NCBI GenBank assembly: GCA_005239585.1
Contig: SBBU01000331.1
Coordinates: 1-6,407, forward strand
DNA length: 6,407 bases
DNA from: Planctomycetaceae bacterium
Lineage (GTDB): Bacteria; Planctomycetota; MHYJ01; SBBU01
Reading direction: 5' to 3'
Of this stretch, positions 1 through 6,385 are shown in pieces. A program made the translations under genes and the position numbers. Below the pieces are notes generated by a model, which saw only the letters and a list, made by a program, of their open reading frames with translations, made no database searches and was not told the origin of the DNA. The number at the start of each line of letters is the position of its first letter. Within the stretch, counting starts at the first letter, position 1.

Positions 1-444
1 AGCAAAGCCATTTTCCCACGGGTGTCCCGGCTCTATGTATATCGTTCTCGTACCTCGTTCCTTAAGCCAATCCTTGAGTGCATTGGCTATGAACTCCCCA
101 TTCCACAAATCTTGCATGCCATGTTTTCCGTAAGCCCTCGTCCTATCATTTGCCTTATCATTTCCCGTTTCTCCTTCACTGCCTCCCTTTTTTTCAAGCA
201 CCTCTTGCATCGCTTCTATCGCCAATGCTTGCTTGGCTACCAGGCGCTTGAGTTGTCCATTTTCTACCTCTAGAAGCTTTAGCCTCCGTGCCTCGTCTAT
301 CTGCATCCCGTTGTACTTGTTCCTCCACCTGTATAGGGTTTGCTCTGCTATCCCATACTTGCGGCAGATTTCCTGACTATCTGTGCATGCCTCTGCTTCT
401 CTGAGTATCTGGATTATCTGCTCTTCCTTGAATCGTTTCCTCAT
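1..444 (-). CDS. IS3-family transposase OrfA fused in frame to an OrfB tail (partial at left edge)
   Basis: The frame is open from the ATG at 444 to the window edge (148 codons, no stop). Residues 1-86 are a typical OrfA: a basic N-terminus (MRKRFKEEQIIQILREAEA), a helix-turn-helix at about 22-45 with the family pattern EICRKYGIAEQTLYRWRNKY, and a leucine-zipper-like helix at about 54-84. OrfA binds the IS ends and multimerises. Residues 87-114 are low-complexity sequence not typical of the family and look like out-of-frame OrfB. Residues 115-148 (NGEFIANALKDW... YIEPGHPWENG) match the IS3 DDE domain just after its second aspartate. The usual DNGPEF here reads WNGEF, so that Asp is lost, and the catalytic Glu expected one codon beyond the edge is not visible. 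A GGGGGTG at 451-457 is a modest ribosome site. The fused product may not be made or stable. Confidence 0.75.
   Translation of the reverse strand, partial: MRKRFKEEQIIQILREAEACTDSQEICRKYGIAEQTLYRWRNKYNGMQIDEARRLKLLEVENGQLKRLVAKQALAIEAMQEVLEKKGGSEGETGNDKANDRTRAYGKHGMQDLWNGEFIANALKDWLKERGTRTIYIEPGHPWENGFA
87..185 (-). pseudogene. N-terminal remnant of IS3-family transposase OrfB
   Basis: In the frame offset from OrfA, codons from 185 read REAVKEKREMIRQMIGRG and then LTENMACKICGMG, which is the usual OrfB opening (REAV... GLSERRACRICG-like). It breaks off at the deletion junction and stops at TAG 87-89. A possible separate start is ATG at 161 with AAGGAG (171-176) nine bases upstream, giving only a 24-residue peptide. 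The rest of OrfB, about 150 codons by family length and including the first catalytic Asp, is absent. The remainder resumes in the OrfA frame from about base 102 to the edge. Confidence 0.75.
94..104 (-). other. Deletion junction within transposase OrfB
   Basis: Upstream sequence reads as OrfB ...KICGMG in one frame. Immediately downstream, the protein match jumps to (N)GEFIANALKDW, about 150 residues further on in the family and in a different frame. The two sides share GAATGGGG-like sequence: the GGA ATG GGG codons of CGMG and the AAT GGG of the DNG motif. A short-homology deletion is therefore a natural explanation. The exact breakpoint cannot be placed within the shared bases. Confidence 0.65.
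186..196 (-). promoter_or_regulatory. A7G slippery run at the OrfA/OrfB boundary
   Basis: On the minus strand the OrfA codons GAA AAA AAG form the heptamer A AAA AAG, the classic site where IS3-family ribosomes slip by -1 to make the OrfAB transposase. The following GGGAGG could act as a stimulatory purine tract. In this copy the -1 frame meets TGA within four codons, while the recognisable OrfB sequence lies in the +1 (-2) frame, so the normal fusion would fail here. Either an indel has decayed the site or OrfB used its own start. Confidence 0.5.
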
Positions 445-523
445 CTTTCACCCCCATCGGGTCCATCTTAAACTAACATTTCTTCTTGTACAGTTTTTGG
501 GGGCAAAGTCAAAATCTTGCTTG

Positions 524-538
524 ATACAAAGTTTGTAT
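524..538. repeat. Perfect 15-bp palindrome, possible operator
   Basis: ATACAAA-G-TTTGTAT is a perfect inverted repeat of 7-bp arms about a single central G. It lies just outside the IS terminus and about 170 bases before the next gene. It has the form of a binding site for a dimeric regulator, but no regulator or second copy is visible in the window. A stem with a one-base loop could not fold as RNA, so a DNA-binding role is likelier than a terminator. Confidence 0.3.
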
Positions 539-624
539 TTTTACTGAAATTATGACTTTCACACCACATGATAAATAGTCAAGGTCATCAAAACCCGGGA
601 ATGCGGGTAAAATAAGCCATTTTC

Positions 625-652
625 TTGCACAATATAATATAAAAGTTATATT
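625..652 (+). promoter_or_regulatory. Candidate sigma-70-type promoter for the membrane-protein gene
   Basis: TTGCAC at 625-630 is followed, after 16 bases, by TATATT at 647-652, a reasonable -10. The -35 matches only the TTG core. A 7-bp inverted repeat AATATAA/TTATATT (631-637 and 646-652) overlaps the spacer and -10 and could be a repressor site. In so AT-rich a stretch such matches arise easily, so this is tentative. Confidence 0.35.
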
Positions 653-707
653 TTAATCAGAGTTTTAGGAGGGTAACATAGAGGGAATTAATGAATGGAC
701 AAGCAAA

Positions 708-1532
708 TTGGCAAAAATTTGGGGTATAGCGATCATTGTTGGTTTTTTGATACCTGTGGTAGTTTCATTTATGGGACAGACTCAAGTTACTTGGTTCTGG
801 GAAGATATAAAAAGGGCTCCTGCTACACTACTTACTCCTGCACTGGGTATCATTGCAATAGTAATTTCAGGCGTCCTGAAGGGTAAGAGCCAGGGCATGG
901 CACTATTTTTTTGTGCCTTTGGGGTCTTCATTATTGCAATGTTCACCTCGCTGGTAAAGCATAGTTCTACTACAGGTGCTACAGTGATTTCAGTTAGCAG
1001 CCCTGTCATTTCACTGCTAGCACTTTTAAGTTTGGTGTCAATTGCCGCAGGAAATCATGTCCGCAAGAGCTTTCAGCAGGCAAGTATTCCAAGATTTCTC
1101 AGTGGTATTGGCGGTTGTATACTAGTAGCGTTATTCCTAATACCAATTGAAGGAAGACCATTTATTACGATTTTTATCGAGATAGAATTTTGGAAGATTG
1201 TATGGCCTGAAATGCTGATATTACTCGGTGTGCTTGTATATGGAATCATGGGAATAGTAAGCTTCAAGCCAGGTAATGTCGAAGGAATATGCGGAACCAT
1301 CAGTCTATTGGCAAGGATCTTATTATTTGCAATGCCCATAGCAACTCTTGCGCATCTTCTCATGCTAGGTGGTGGAGCTTTCTTCATAACAATGCTCACT
1401 ACTATGCTTAAACTCTGCACTGTTCTCTATGGGTTGTTGATACTAACTACAACGGGTCTTGCTTCATGGATGTCACACTGTCATAGTGAACAGGCTGGCG
1501 CAAGCACAACTGGGAGCACACCAATCCCGTAG
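708..1532 (+). CDS. Polytopic membrane protein of unknown function
   Basis: I do not recognise the family. The 274-residue product is very hydrophobic, with about eight predicted membrane helices near residues 4-21, 39-57, 63-83, 92-114, 131-148, 166-186, 194-220 and 225-253. The C-terminal tail of about 20 residues is hydrophilic and rich in Ser, Thr and Gly. There are few charged residues in the helices and no nucleotide-binding or catalytic motif, so a transporter subunit, a channel or a structural inner-membrane protein are all possible. The TTG at 708 is the first conventional start in frame but has no Shine-Dalgarno sequence. The frame stays open upstream to the TAG at 666-668 and reads plausibly (NEWTSKLAKIWG), so translation may begin earlier at a rare codon, or the start may be damaged. 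The gene stands alone, with 129 bases to the next one on the same strand. Confidence 0.7.
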   Translation: MAKIWGIAIIVGFLIPVVVSFMGQTQVTWFWEDIKRAPATLLTPALGIIAIVISGVLKGKSQGMALFFCAFGVFIIAMFTSLVKHSSTTGATVISVSSPVISLLALLSLVSIAAGNHVRKSFQQASIPRFLSGIGGCILVALFLIPIEGRPFITIFIEIEFWKIVWPEMLILLGVLVYGIMGIVSFKPGNVEGICGTISLLARILLFAMPIATLAHLLMLGGGAFFITMLTTMLKLCTVLYGLLILTTTGLASWMSHCHSEQAGASTTGSTPIP

Positions 1533-1661
1533 GTATAATTTGCTGACGTAGCACCGAAGAAACTACTGCTTTGATCCAAAGCGACCGTTATTCCCCAAAT
1601 CAGCCTTGAGCTTCCAGCGCAAACTGCTTTAATTACGTATAAATTTCAAGGGGATAAAACG
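1533..1661 (+). promoter_or_regulatory. Intergenic leader of the toroid-protein gene, with weak promoter candidate and ribosome site
   Basis: TTGAGC at 1606-1611 and TAATTA at 1630-1635, 18 bases apart, form a weak possible promoter. AAGGGG at 1648-1653 lies eight bases before the ATG at 1662 and is a good ribosome site that supports that start. No terminator hairpin with a T run was found after the membrane-protein gene, so co-transcription of the two genes is possible. Confidence 0.35.
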
Positions 1662-2843
1662 ATGAAAAGCCTTGTTTTTTTTGGGTTGGTCCTTATTGTT
1701 TTTGCTACAGGTTCCGGTCCACAGGATAAACCAAGCCACGACCAGAATTGTCCTGCGAAATGTGCCAAATGCACAGCGGCAGTCAAAAAAGCCCTTGACT
1801 TCCTCGCTGGCAAACAAACAGAAGAAGGGGAGATCCCTGCAGAGATAATGAAGATGAACAAAAAGCCGTTAGCATACGTCTCGACAGACAAAACTGTGAG
1901 CCAAGTTATGACCACGGCAATTACAGGACTTGGCTTTCTTGCAAACGGCTCGACACCAACCTCAGGAGATTACAGGGAACGCATCAAGCTAATCCAAGGC
2001 TATCTCGAGAAAAAACTGAATGATATATTCAAATTAAAGGGAATAGGGGCTGGGGGAGGACCGGCCTACTCTGCCTGCCTTTCGCTCCTTTTCTTCACAC
2101 ACATCTTTGAAAAAGAAAAGGACGAGCAATCGAGAAAACTTGTGCCAGAACTTGTTAAATATGTCTCCGACCGTATAGGAACAAAGATCGGCAACAGCAC
2201 ATGGAGCGGCGGCGGCAATAACAACGTGATCTGGTTTGTAAGCGGTCAAACATCCCTTGCAAATCTCTGTGTGATTTCGCTTGCAAGGGCAAAAGCAGCG
2301 GGATTTGAAGTGAAGGATGAAGTCTTTGACCTTATGAAGACATATTATCCAATGATCGTGGAAAAAGCCGGTGCAAAGTACAAAGGAGCAAATGTAGAAG
2401 GAACCATGAAGTATGACAAGCACAATAATTTTCCCAACGAGCCGCGCCGTGGCAGAAGCATATCCGCACTGCTTGCACTGGAATGTCTCGGCATTCATAA
2501 CGATGAGCAGTACAAACTAACTTTTGATCTGGCTCGCAAAAACTATGACAAAACAGAGACTCACCATGTTCCTTCACTACAAACAACACTATGCGCTTTC
2601 ACGTATCATCATTTTGGAGAAGATGACTGGAAAAAATTCATCGCTGCAAACTATGAAAAGCTCCTTGGCAATCAAAAAGAAGACGGGAGTCTGGAGAAAC
2701 TTTGGAATGCAGAACAGCTCAAGGCACAAAATCCAGAACAGACAATGCAGCCAAACGACACTGCCTTTGGCGAGACATACGCCACCGCAAATTTTGCCCT
2801 AGTCCTTCAGGTTGCAACCGGGAACGTAAAGTTTTTCAAGTAG
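1662..2843 (+). CDS. Predicted exported alpha/alpha-toroid (prenyltransferase/squalene-cyclase repeat-like) protein
   Basis: The 393-residue protein opens with a signal peptide (MKSLVFFGLVLIVFATGSG) with a likely cleavage site near residues 16-19. There is no lipobox cysteine. A CPAKCAKC cluster (C30, C34, C37) follows directly. The rest is helical, with repeats in the style of squalene cyclases and prenyltransferases: KALDFLAGKQTEEGEI (43-58), a block at 186-215 with QTSLANLCVISLARA, RGRSISALLALECLGI (263-278), SLQTTLCAFTYHHFG (305-319) and LLGNQKEDGS (334-343). It ends in FGETYATANFALVLQV (369-384), which resembles the closing YATA..LLALQVP repeat of this superfamily. I see no DxDD cyclase acid motif and no zinc-ligand set of protein prenyltransferases, so terpene cyclisation is unlikely. 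A binding or scaffold role outside the cytoplasm is inferred. Its stop is two bases from that of the converging ABC operon. Confidence 0.8.
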   Translation: MKSLVFFGLVLIVFATGSGPQDKPSHDQNCPAKCAKCTAAVKKALDFLAGKQTEEGEIPAEIMKMNKKPLAYVSTDKTVSQVMTTAITGLGFLANGSTPTSGDYRERIKLIQGYLEKKLNDIFKLKGIGAGGGPAYSACLSLLFFTHIFEKEKDEQSRKLVPELVKYVSDRIGTKIGNSTWSGGGNNNVIWFVSGQTSLANLCVISLARAKAAGFEVKDEVFDLMKTYYPMIVEKAGAKYKGANVEGTMKYDKHNNFPNEPRRGRSISALLALECLGIHNDEQYKLTFDLARKNYDKTETHHVPSLQTTLCAFTYHHFGEDDWKKFIAANYEKLLGNQKEDGSLEKLWNAEQLKAQNPEQTMQPNDTAFGETYATANFALVLQVATGNVKFFK

Positions 2844-2845
2844 CC

Positions 2846-3634
2846 CTACACCTTCTCTGTCACGTTGTGCTCTTTCAGCGTAAGTATCGTCGATGCGACA
2901 ACCACAAGTGAAAGGCTTATAAGCATAATTATAAACAACGATTGCAGGGGCCCGATATTTCCAATAATGATGTCGAGTTGATTATTCTTTATAAAACCTG
3001 AAACCGACGGGTCCTTTGATACGCTTGTCCAGATAAAACTCCGCAAATAATATATCACGCTTATCCTGTTAATATTTGCAGGCATGAGTGAAAAGAAGAG
3101 TTCTACTGTAAATCCATACATTATCCCAATCGCCAGCGCCCTGGTGGGAAACAATATTCCGACTATTGAAAAGAGCGCAACATATACTGCATAACAGAGA
3201 AAAAGAGATATGAAAAAGATAAACAAGACTGAGATACTGCATCTCTGAAAAGATATCAGCCACGTGAGGATGAGCGAAAGTCCTGTAAGTAATGTGAGCC
3301 CTGTCACTGAGCCTAGATACTTTCCTGTATAAACCCTCAGCTTACTCACCGGCCGAGTAAAGAGATAATTTATTGTCTTGTGATCGATCTCCCGCTGGAT
3401 AAGTGATGTCCCATAGAGTACCGCAAGCATAAGGCATATAAACTGGGGGTATGTAAGATAGAGAAAGAAGACGACACCGAGATCATAAGGGCTCTCTTCA
3501 TAGAGTTTAAAATCACCTTTTATCGCGATTGAAAGGAGGCAGGGAAGAAGGGAGAAAAGTATGATTAAAATATATCTTTTACTGCCAAATATCTGAATCA
3601 ACTCCAGTCTTGCAATGGTTACTATAGCTTGCAT
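2846..3634 (-). CDS. ABC-2 type transporter permease (second of two)
   Basis: This 262-residue membrane subunit has about six helices, near 20-38, 55-78, 105-128, 133-160, 165-185 and 230-253. The cytoplasmic stretch at about 75-108 (GTSLIQREIDHKTINYLFTR, then PVSKLRVYTGKYLG) is the signature of NosY/GldF-like ABC-2 permeases: a conserved acidic-x-x-x-K turn followed by RP and GK. It is expected to form the membrane path for an exported substrate, driven by the ATPase encoded just upstream. Its ATG shares one base with the ATPase stop (TGATG), and GGAGG at 3642-3646 lies seven bases before it, so it is both coupled and well initiated. It is the last gene of the operon. The substrate cannot be read from the sequence. 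Confidence 0.88.
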   Translation of the reverse strand: MQAIVTIARLELIQIFGSKRYILIILFSLLPCLLSIAIKGDFKLYEESPYDLGVVFFLYLTYPQFICLMLAVLYGTSLIQREIDHKTINYLFTRPVSKLRVYTGKYLGSVTGLTLLTGLSLILTWLISFQRCSISVLFIFFISLFLCYAVYVALFSIVGILFPTRALAIGIMYGFTVELFFSLMPANINRISVIYYLRSFIWTSVSKDPSVSGFIKNNQLDIIIGNIGPLQSLFIIMLISLSLVVVASTILTLKEHNVTEKV

Positions 3635-4554
3635 CAGTCGGCCTCCACTAGATATTTGAATACGGCCTCGAGATTGTCATCCTGAGTGCTAATCTGGAGC
3701 AATTTCAGATTGTTTTCAATGACAAGTTTGGGAAGTTTCTCATAAAACTCCGCAGGCCTTTGAGTGAGTATTGTAATAGTATCCTTTTCTATCTCTATTC
3801 CTGAGAGCGTGACATGCTCTATCAGTTTTTGAGATACCAGTCTTGGGTTGTCACAACGCAGCCTTATTCTATGTGGAAACTCATTCATAAGACCTCTTAT
3901 CTTATGAACATCTCCGCTTGCGATGATCCTCCCGTGGTATATGAGGAGGAAATTCCTTGTCATCTGTTCGATCTCATGAAGTACATGGCTTGAGACAATC
4001 ATGGACTTTCCTCTTGTCCCGAGCTCAATAAGCAGATCAAGCATTTCTCTCTTCCCAATTGGATCAAGGCCTGAAAGAGGCTCATCAAGAATAAGGAATT
4101 GAGGGTCGTGGGCTATCGACTGGGCAAGTTTTGTCCTCTGTCTCATGCCCTTGGAGTATGTCTTTATAGGTCTGTGCATCGCTTCGCTGAGACCTACTTT
4201 TTTGAGGGCTTCGACTGCCCTATCATGAGACTCTTGTTGACCTAGTCCATGGAGGCGCGTAAGCAGAGTTACAAAATCCACCGCGTTCATGAAATCATAA
4301 TAAGCATCATGTTCAGGACAGAATCCGATTTTGCTAAAGATGGGAAAATTATTCCAGATGTGCTGATCGAGTACCTTTATCTCCCCTATCGTAGCCCTGA
4401 TCTGCCCAGTGATGAGCTTCAAAAATGTAGACTTGCCCGAGCCATTTGGACCAACAAGTCCATACACACCTTCAGGGAGGGTAAGAGTTATGTCGTTGAT
4501 CCCTCTTACCTGTCCATATAATTTTGTGAGATTATTAGCTTCAATCAGGTTCAT
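3634..4554 (-). CDS. ABC transporter ATP-binding protein, NosF/GldA-like (second of two)
   Basis: This 306-residue cytoplasmic ATPase has Walker A GPNGSGKST (35-43), signature YSKGMRQR (133-140), Walker B FLILDEP (153-159), D-loop SGLDP (161-165) and the switch His190 (SSH). The usual Q-loop glutamine is replaced by Glu81 in CPEHDAYYD, as is common in the GldA/NosF-type branch of ABC-2 ATPases. Residues from about 225 form a C-terminal accessory domain that probably contacts the permease. It should power the neighbouring permeases for export. It overlaps the upstream permease gene by four bases (ATGA) and has no strong Shine-Dalgarno sequence, which points to re-initiation coupling. All catalytic motifs are intact. 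Confidence 0.92.
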   Translation of the reverse strand: MNLIEANNLTKLYGQVRGINDITLTLPEGVYGLVGPNGSGKSTFLKLITGQIRATIGEIKVLDQHIWNNFPIFSKIGFCPEHDAYYDFMNAVDFVTLLTRLHGLGQQESHDRAVEALKKVGLSEAMHRPIKTYSKGMRQRTKLAQSIAHDPQFLILDEPLSGLDPIGKREMLDLLIELGTRGKSMIVSSHVLHEIEQMTRNFLLIYHGRIIASGDVHKIRGLMNEFPHRIRLRCDNPRLVSQKLIEHVTLSGIEIEKDTITILTQRPAEFYEKLPKLVIENNLKLLQISTQDDNLEAVFKYLVEAD

Positions 4555-5465
4555 AGTCTTATTGGAGCGGTAATCTTTCTAAAGGTTATAACAAGTGCAA
4601 AAAGGCATAAAAAACCTGTAGCCATCAAGACCAAGTTCACATTCTGATGACCGACTCGATAGATAAACGCCAGCAAGCCCCTGACAAGCTCTGCAAACGA
4701 TATCAAAAAGCTGTCGTTTGTGCCCTGTGCTGAGAGGATTCTAAACCCAATCTCACCTCCAATGCACATGGCAAACCATGCAAATGCGGCATAACGCGGT
4801 TCTTTTGTCAGTGAAGAAAGAAAAAGCACCATCAGTGTAATGGGTATCCCCACAGCCAGATAGGAAAGAAAAATCTTTCCAATGATATCATAAGTATAAG
4901 CCAAGACATTTAACGATGGTGAAAAGGCTACGCTTATAATATAAATCACAAGATTTGGAATGAGACTTACGAATGCAATGAAAAAGAGGACTCCAACAAA
5001 TTTCCCTACAAAATACTCAAATAACGTTATAGGACGCGAATAATAAAGCAGGAAGGATTTGCCTCTTATATCATTTGATATGAGGGGCGAGCCGACAATT
5101 CCCGAAAGTATGATTATCACCCACATCTGACTGTTATGGAGTGCATGAAACACTCTTTCCCAAATAAAGTATATCACCTCGCCTGTATTTCTATTTACCA
5201 GACCCAAAGCCTCGTTCCCAATGACGCGATGCAGGAGATCAAGTACAGCAAAATTCGCCAAGTTACCTTCTTGAGTGCTCTTGCCAATTAAGAAAAAAAT
5301 TATTGCAAAGTAGCCGGCAGGTATCCATGCAAGCCAGATAAATCTCTTTATGATAACAGATCTAAATCCGATCTTTATAACCGTCTTTGTTATAGCACTC
5401 CACCTGTAGAGTGGACCAAGAAATCTTCCTGACCAGTGTCTGTAACCTCTGTCAAATATTGGCAT
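4551..5465 (-). CDS. ABC-2 type transporter permease (first of two)
   Basis: This 304-residue protein begins with a cytoplasmic, aromatic and basic segment, MPIFDRGYRHWSGRFLG. FD-x-GY-x-HW openings recur in ABC-2 permeases paired with this ATPase type. About six or seven helices follow, near 42-61, 112-130, 150-180, 195-217, 225-245 and 272-296. A loop of about 45 residues between the first two is probably extracytoplasmic. SPLISNDIRGKSFLLYYSRP (126-145), followed by FVGKFVG, parallels the same region of the second permease, so the two are distant paralogues sharing the coupling-helix region. The ATG at 5465 overlaps the ATPase stop by one base (TAATG), with AAGG about ten bases upstream. It probably pairs with the first ATPase, possibly in a complex of all four products. 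Confidence 0.88.
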   Translation of the reverse strand: MPIFDRGYRHWSGRFLGPLYRWSAITKTVIKIGFRSVIIKRFIWLAWIPAGYFAIIFFLIGKSTQEGNLANFAVLDLLHRVIGNEALGLVNRNTGEVIYFIWERVFHALHNSQMWVIIILSGIVGSPLISNDIRGKSFLLYYSRPITLFEYFVGKFVGVLFFIAFVSLIPNLVIYIISVAFSPSLNVLAYTYDIIGKIFLSYLAVGIPITLMVLFLSSLTKEPRYAAFAWFAMCIGGEIGFRILSAQGTNDSFLISFAELVRGLLAFIYRVGHQNVNLVLMATGFLCLFALVITFRKITAPIRL

Positions 5466-6385
5466 TATTCAACTGCCTTTAAGAATATCTCCTCAAGCGA
5501 ATTTTTGCTTGGAGTCACCTCTCTTACCTGACAACCACAAGCTACCGATCTTTCAAGTACTAGATTAGGTATGCTATCATCTCCAAAAACCTTTATAGTG
5601 TCATCAGAAATCGTCTCGACTCTCAACCCTTTTATGGCCAGCTCTTTCGCAAACTCGGTTGATGTCCCATGAAGTCGTACTGTATAACTAGGTTCAACAG
5701 GTTTTTGAAGTTTCTCCAGTCTGTCGTGGGCAAGGATCCTTCCCTTTCCTATTATGATGATATTGTCGCATATCAGCTCAACTTCATGCAGATTATGACT
5801 GGATATCACAACGCTAATTCCCTTTTTAGCACTCAACACTTTGATCATCCTGAGAGTCCTGTCTCTCGTCTGCGGATCGAGACCATTCGTAGGTTCATCC
5901 AGAAACAACAGTTTTGGGTCATGCATCAACGACTGGGCAAGTTTCACTTTTTGCTTCATCCCATATGAATATTCCTGTATGTCTCTGTACCGTTCTTCGT
6001 TTACACCCACATAATCCATGAGTTCATGTGCTCGTCTTAGCGCCTCACACGATGGCATTCCGCAAAGCTCCCCGGCATACTTGACACCCTCTATCCCTGT
6101 CATGCCTACAATGTAACAATCATCCTCAGGAAAATATCCAACCCTTGACCGTATAGACCTCGCCTGAGTCCCAATGTCAAGACCCAGGACAGATCCGCTT
6201 CCAGATTGAAACCTGACTAGTCCGAGGAGAACTTTGATCAACGTGCTCTTGCCTGCACCATTAGGTCCTAAAAGCCCTGTCGAACCTTCTTGTATAACCA
6301 GACTAATGTCATCGAGAGCCTTGATGTTCTTGTAATACTTGGTAATGCCTTTCAGCTCGACGAGCATCACGTGGATTATAGTCAC
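5465..6385 (-). CDS. ABC transporter ATP-binding protein, NosF/GldA-like (first of two)
   Basis: Numbered from the first possible start (GTG at 6385), the 306 residues contain Walker A GPNGAGKST (40-48), a Q-loop with Glu87 in place of Gln (YFPEDD), signature YSYGMKQK (139-146), Walker B LLFLDEP (159-165), D-loop NGLDP (167-171) and His197 (SSH). A C-terminal domain from about 225 ends in SLEEIFLKAVE, typical of ABC-2 exporter ATPases. The true start is probably the ATG at 6367 (product 300 residues, MLVELKGITKYYK). The GTG lies inside a promoter-like sequence, and alignment with the sister ATPase favours the later Met. There is no Shine-Dalgarno sequence before either. This is the first gene of the four-gene operon. 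Confidence 0.92.
   Translation of the reverse strand: MTIIHVMLVELKGITKYYKNIKALDDISLVIQEGSTGLLGPNGAGKSTLIKVLLGLVRFQSGSGSVLGLDIGTQARSIRSRVGYFPEDDCYIVGMTGIEGVKYAGELCGMPSCEALRRAHELMDYVGVNEERYRDIQEYSYGMKQKVKLAQSLMHDPKLLFLDEPTNGLDPQTRDRTLRMIKVLSAKKGISVVISSHNLHEVELICDNIIIIGKGRILAHDRLEKLQKPVEPSYTVRLHGTSTEFAKELAIKGLRVETISDDTIKVFGDDSIPNLVLERSVACGCQVREVTPSKNSLEEIFLKAVE

Larger units (their letters stand above)
1..505 (-). mobile_element. IS3-family insertion sequence remnant (partial, internally deleted)
   Basis: Read leftwards from about 505, the stretch has an IS-like terminus (TGCCCCCAAAAACTG), a short leader, an intact OrfA-type helix-turn-helix protein, a frameshift-like A7 run, the first about 30 codons of OrfB, and then abruptly the second half of the OrfB integrase core. 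The outer boundary is a guess: 505 gives a 5'-TG end as IS3 elements have, but the TGTACA at 487-492 would give an alternative end at 492. The other terminus lies beyond base 1, so neither inverted repeats nor a target duplication can be checked. Most of the catalytic domain is missing, so this copy should not transpose on its own. Confidence 0.85.
506..707. other. AT-rich intergenic region between the IS and the membrane-protein gene
   Basis: No convincing gene is seen on either strand. The region holds the 524-538 palindrome, a small inverted repeat ACCCG/CGGGT (593-597 and 604-608) with a 6-base spacer, a candidate promoter at 625-652, and an AGGAGG purine tract at 667-672. It is probably the control region of the following plus-strand gene, partly displaced by the IS insertion. 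Confidence 0.5.

Noticed and set aside
22..273. Plus-strand 83-codon open frame across the IS
   Set aside because: It lies antisense to clear OrfA/OrfB protein sequence and has no family-like features.
593..608. ACCCG/CGGGT inverted repeat as a minus-strand terminator
   Set aside because: The stem is only five base pairs, the T run is only four bases, and no gene is seen transcribing into it from the right.
695..886. 63-codon frame with a better-placed ATG than the membrane-protein gene
   Set aside because: After the first few residues it reads as an out-of-frame shadow of the membrane protein. Its ATG matters only as evidence for a possible frameshift.
1534..1539. TATAAT just after the membrane-protein stop as a -10 box
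   Set aside because: There is no -35 or extended -10 at a proper distance, and it is far from the next start codon.
2034..2498. 154-codon minus-strand frame inside the toroid gene
   Set aside because: It is antisense to a strongly protein-like gene, its composition is atypical and it has no ribosome site.
1662..2843. Toroid protein as a true squalene-hopene cyclase or protein prenyltransferase
   Set aside because: It is shorter than cyclases, lacks a DxDD motif, shows no recognisable zinc-ligand set and carries an export signal.
2840..2849. GTAG-CC-CTAC between the convergent stops as a bidirectional terminator
   Set aside because: The arms are four bases with a two-base loop, too short and tight to form a stable hairpin, and no T run follows.
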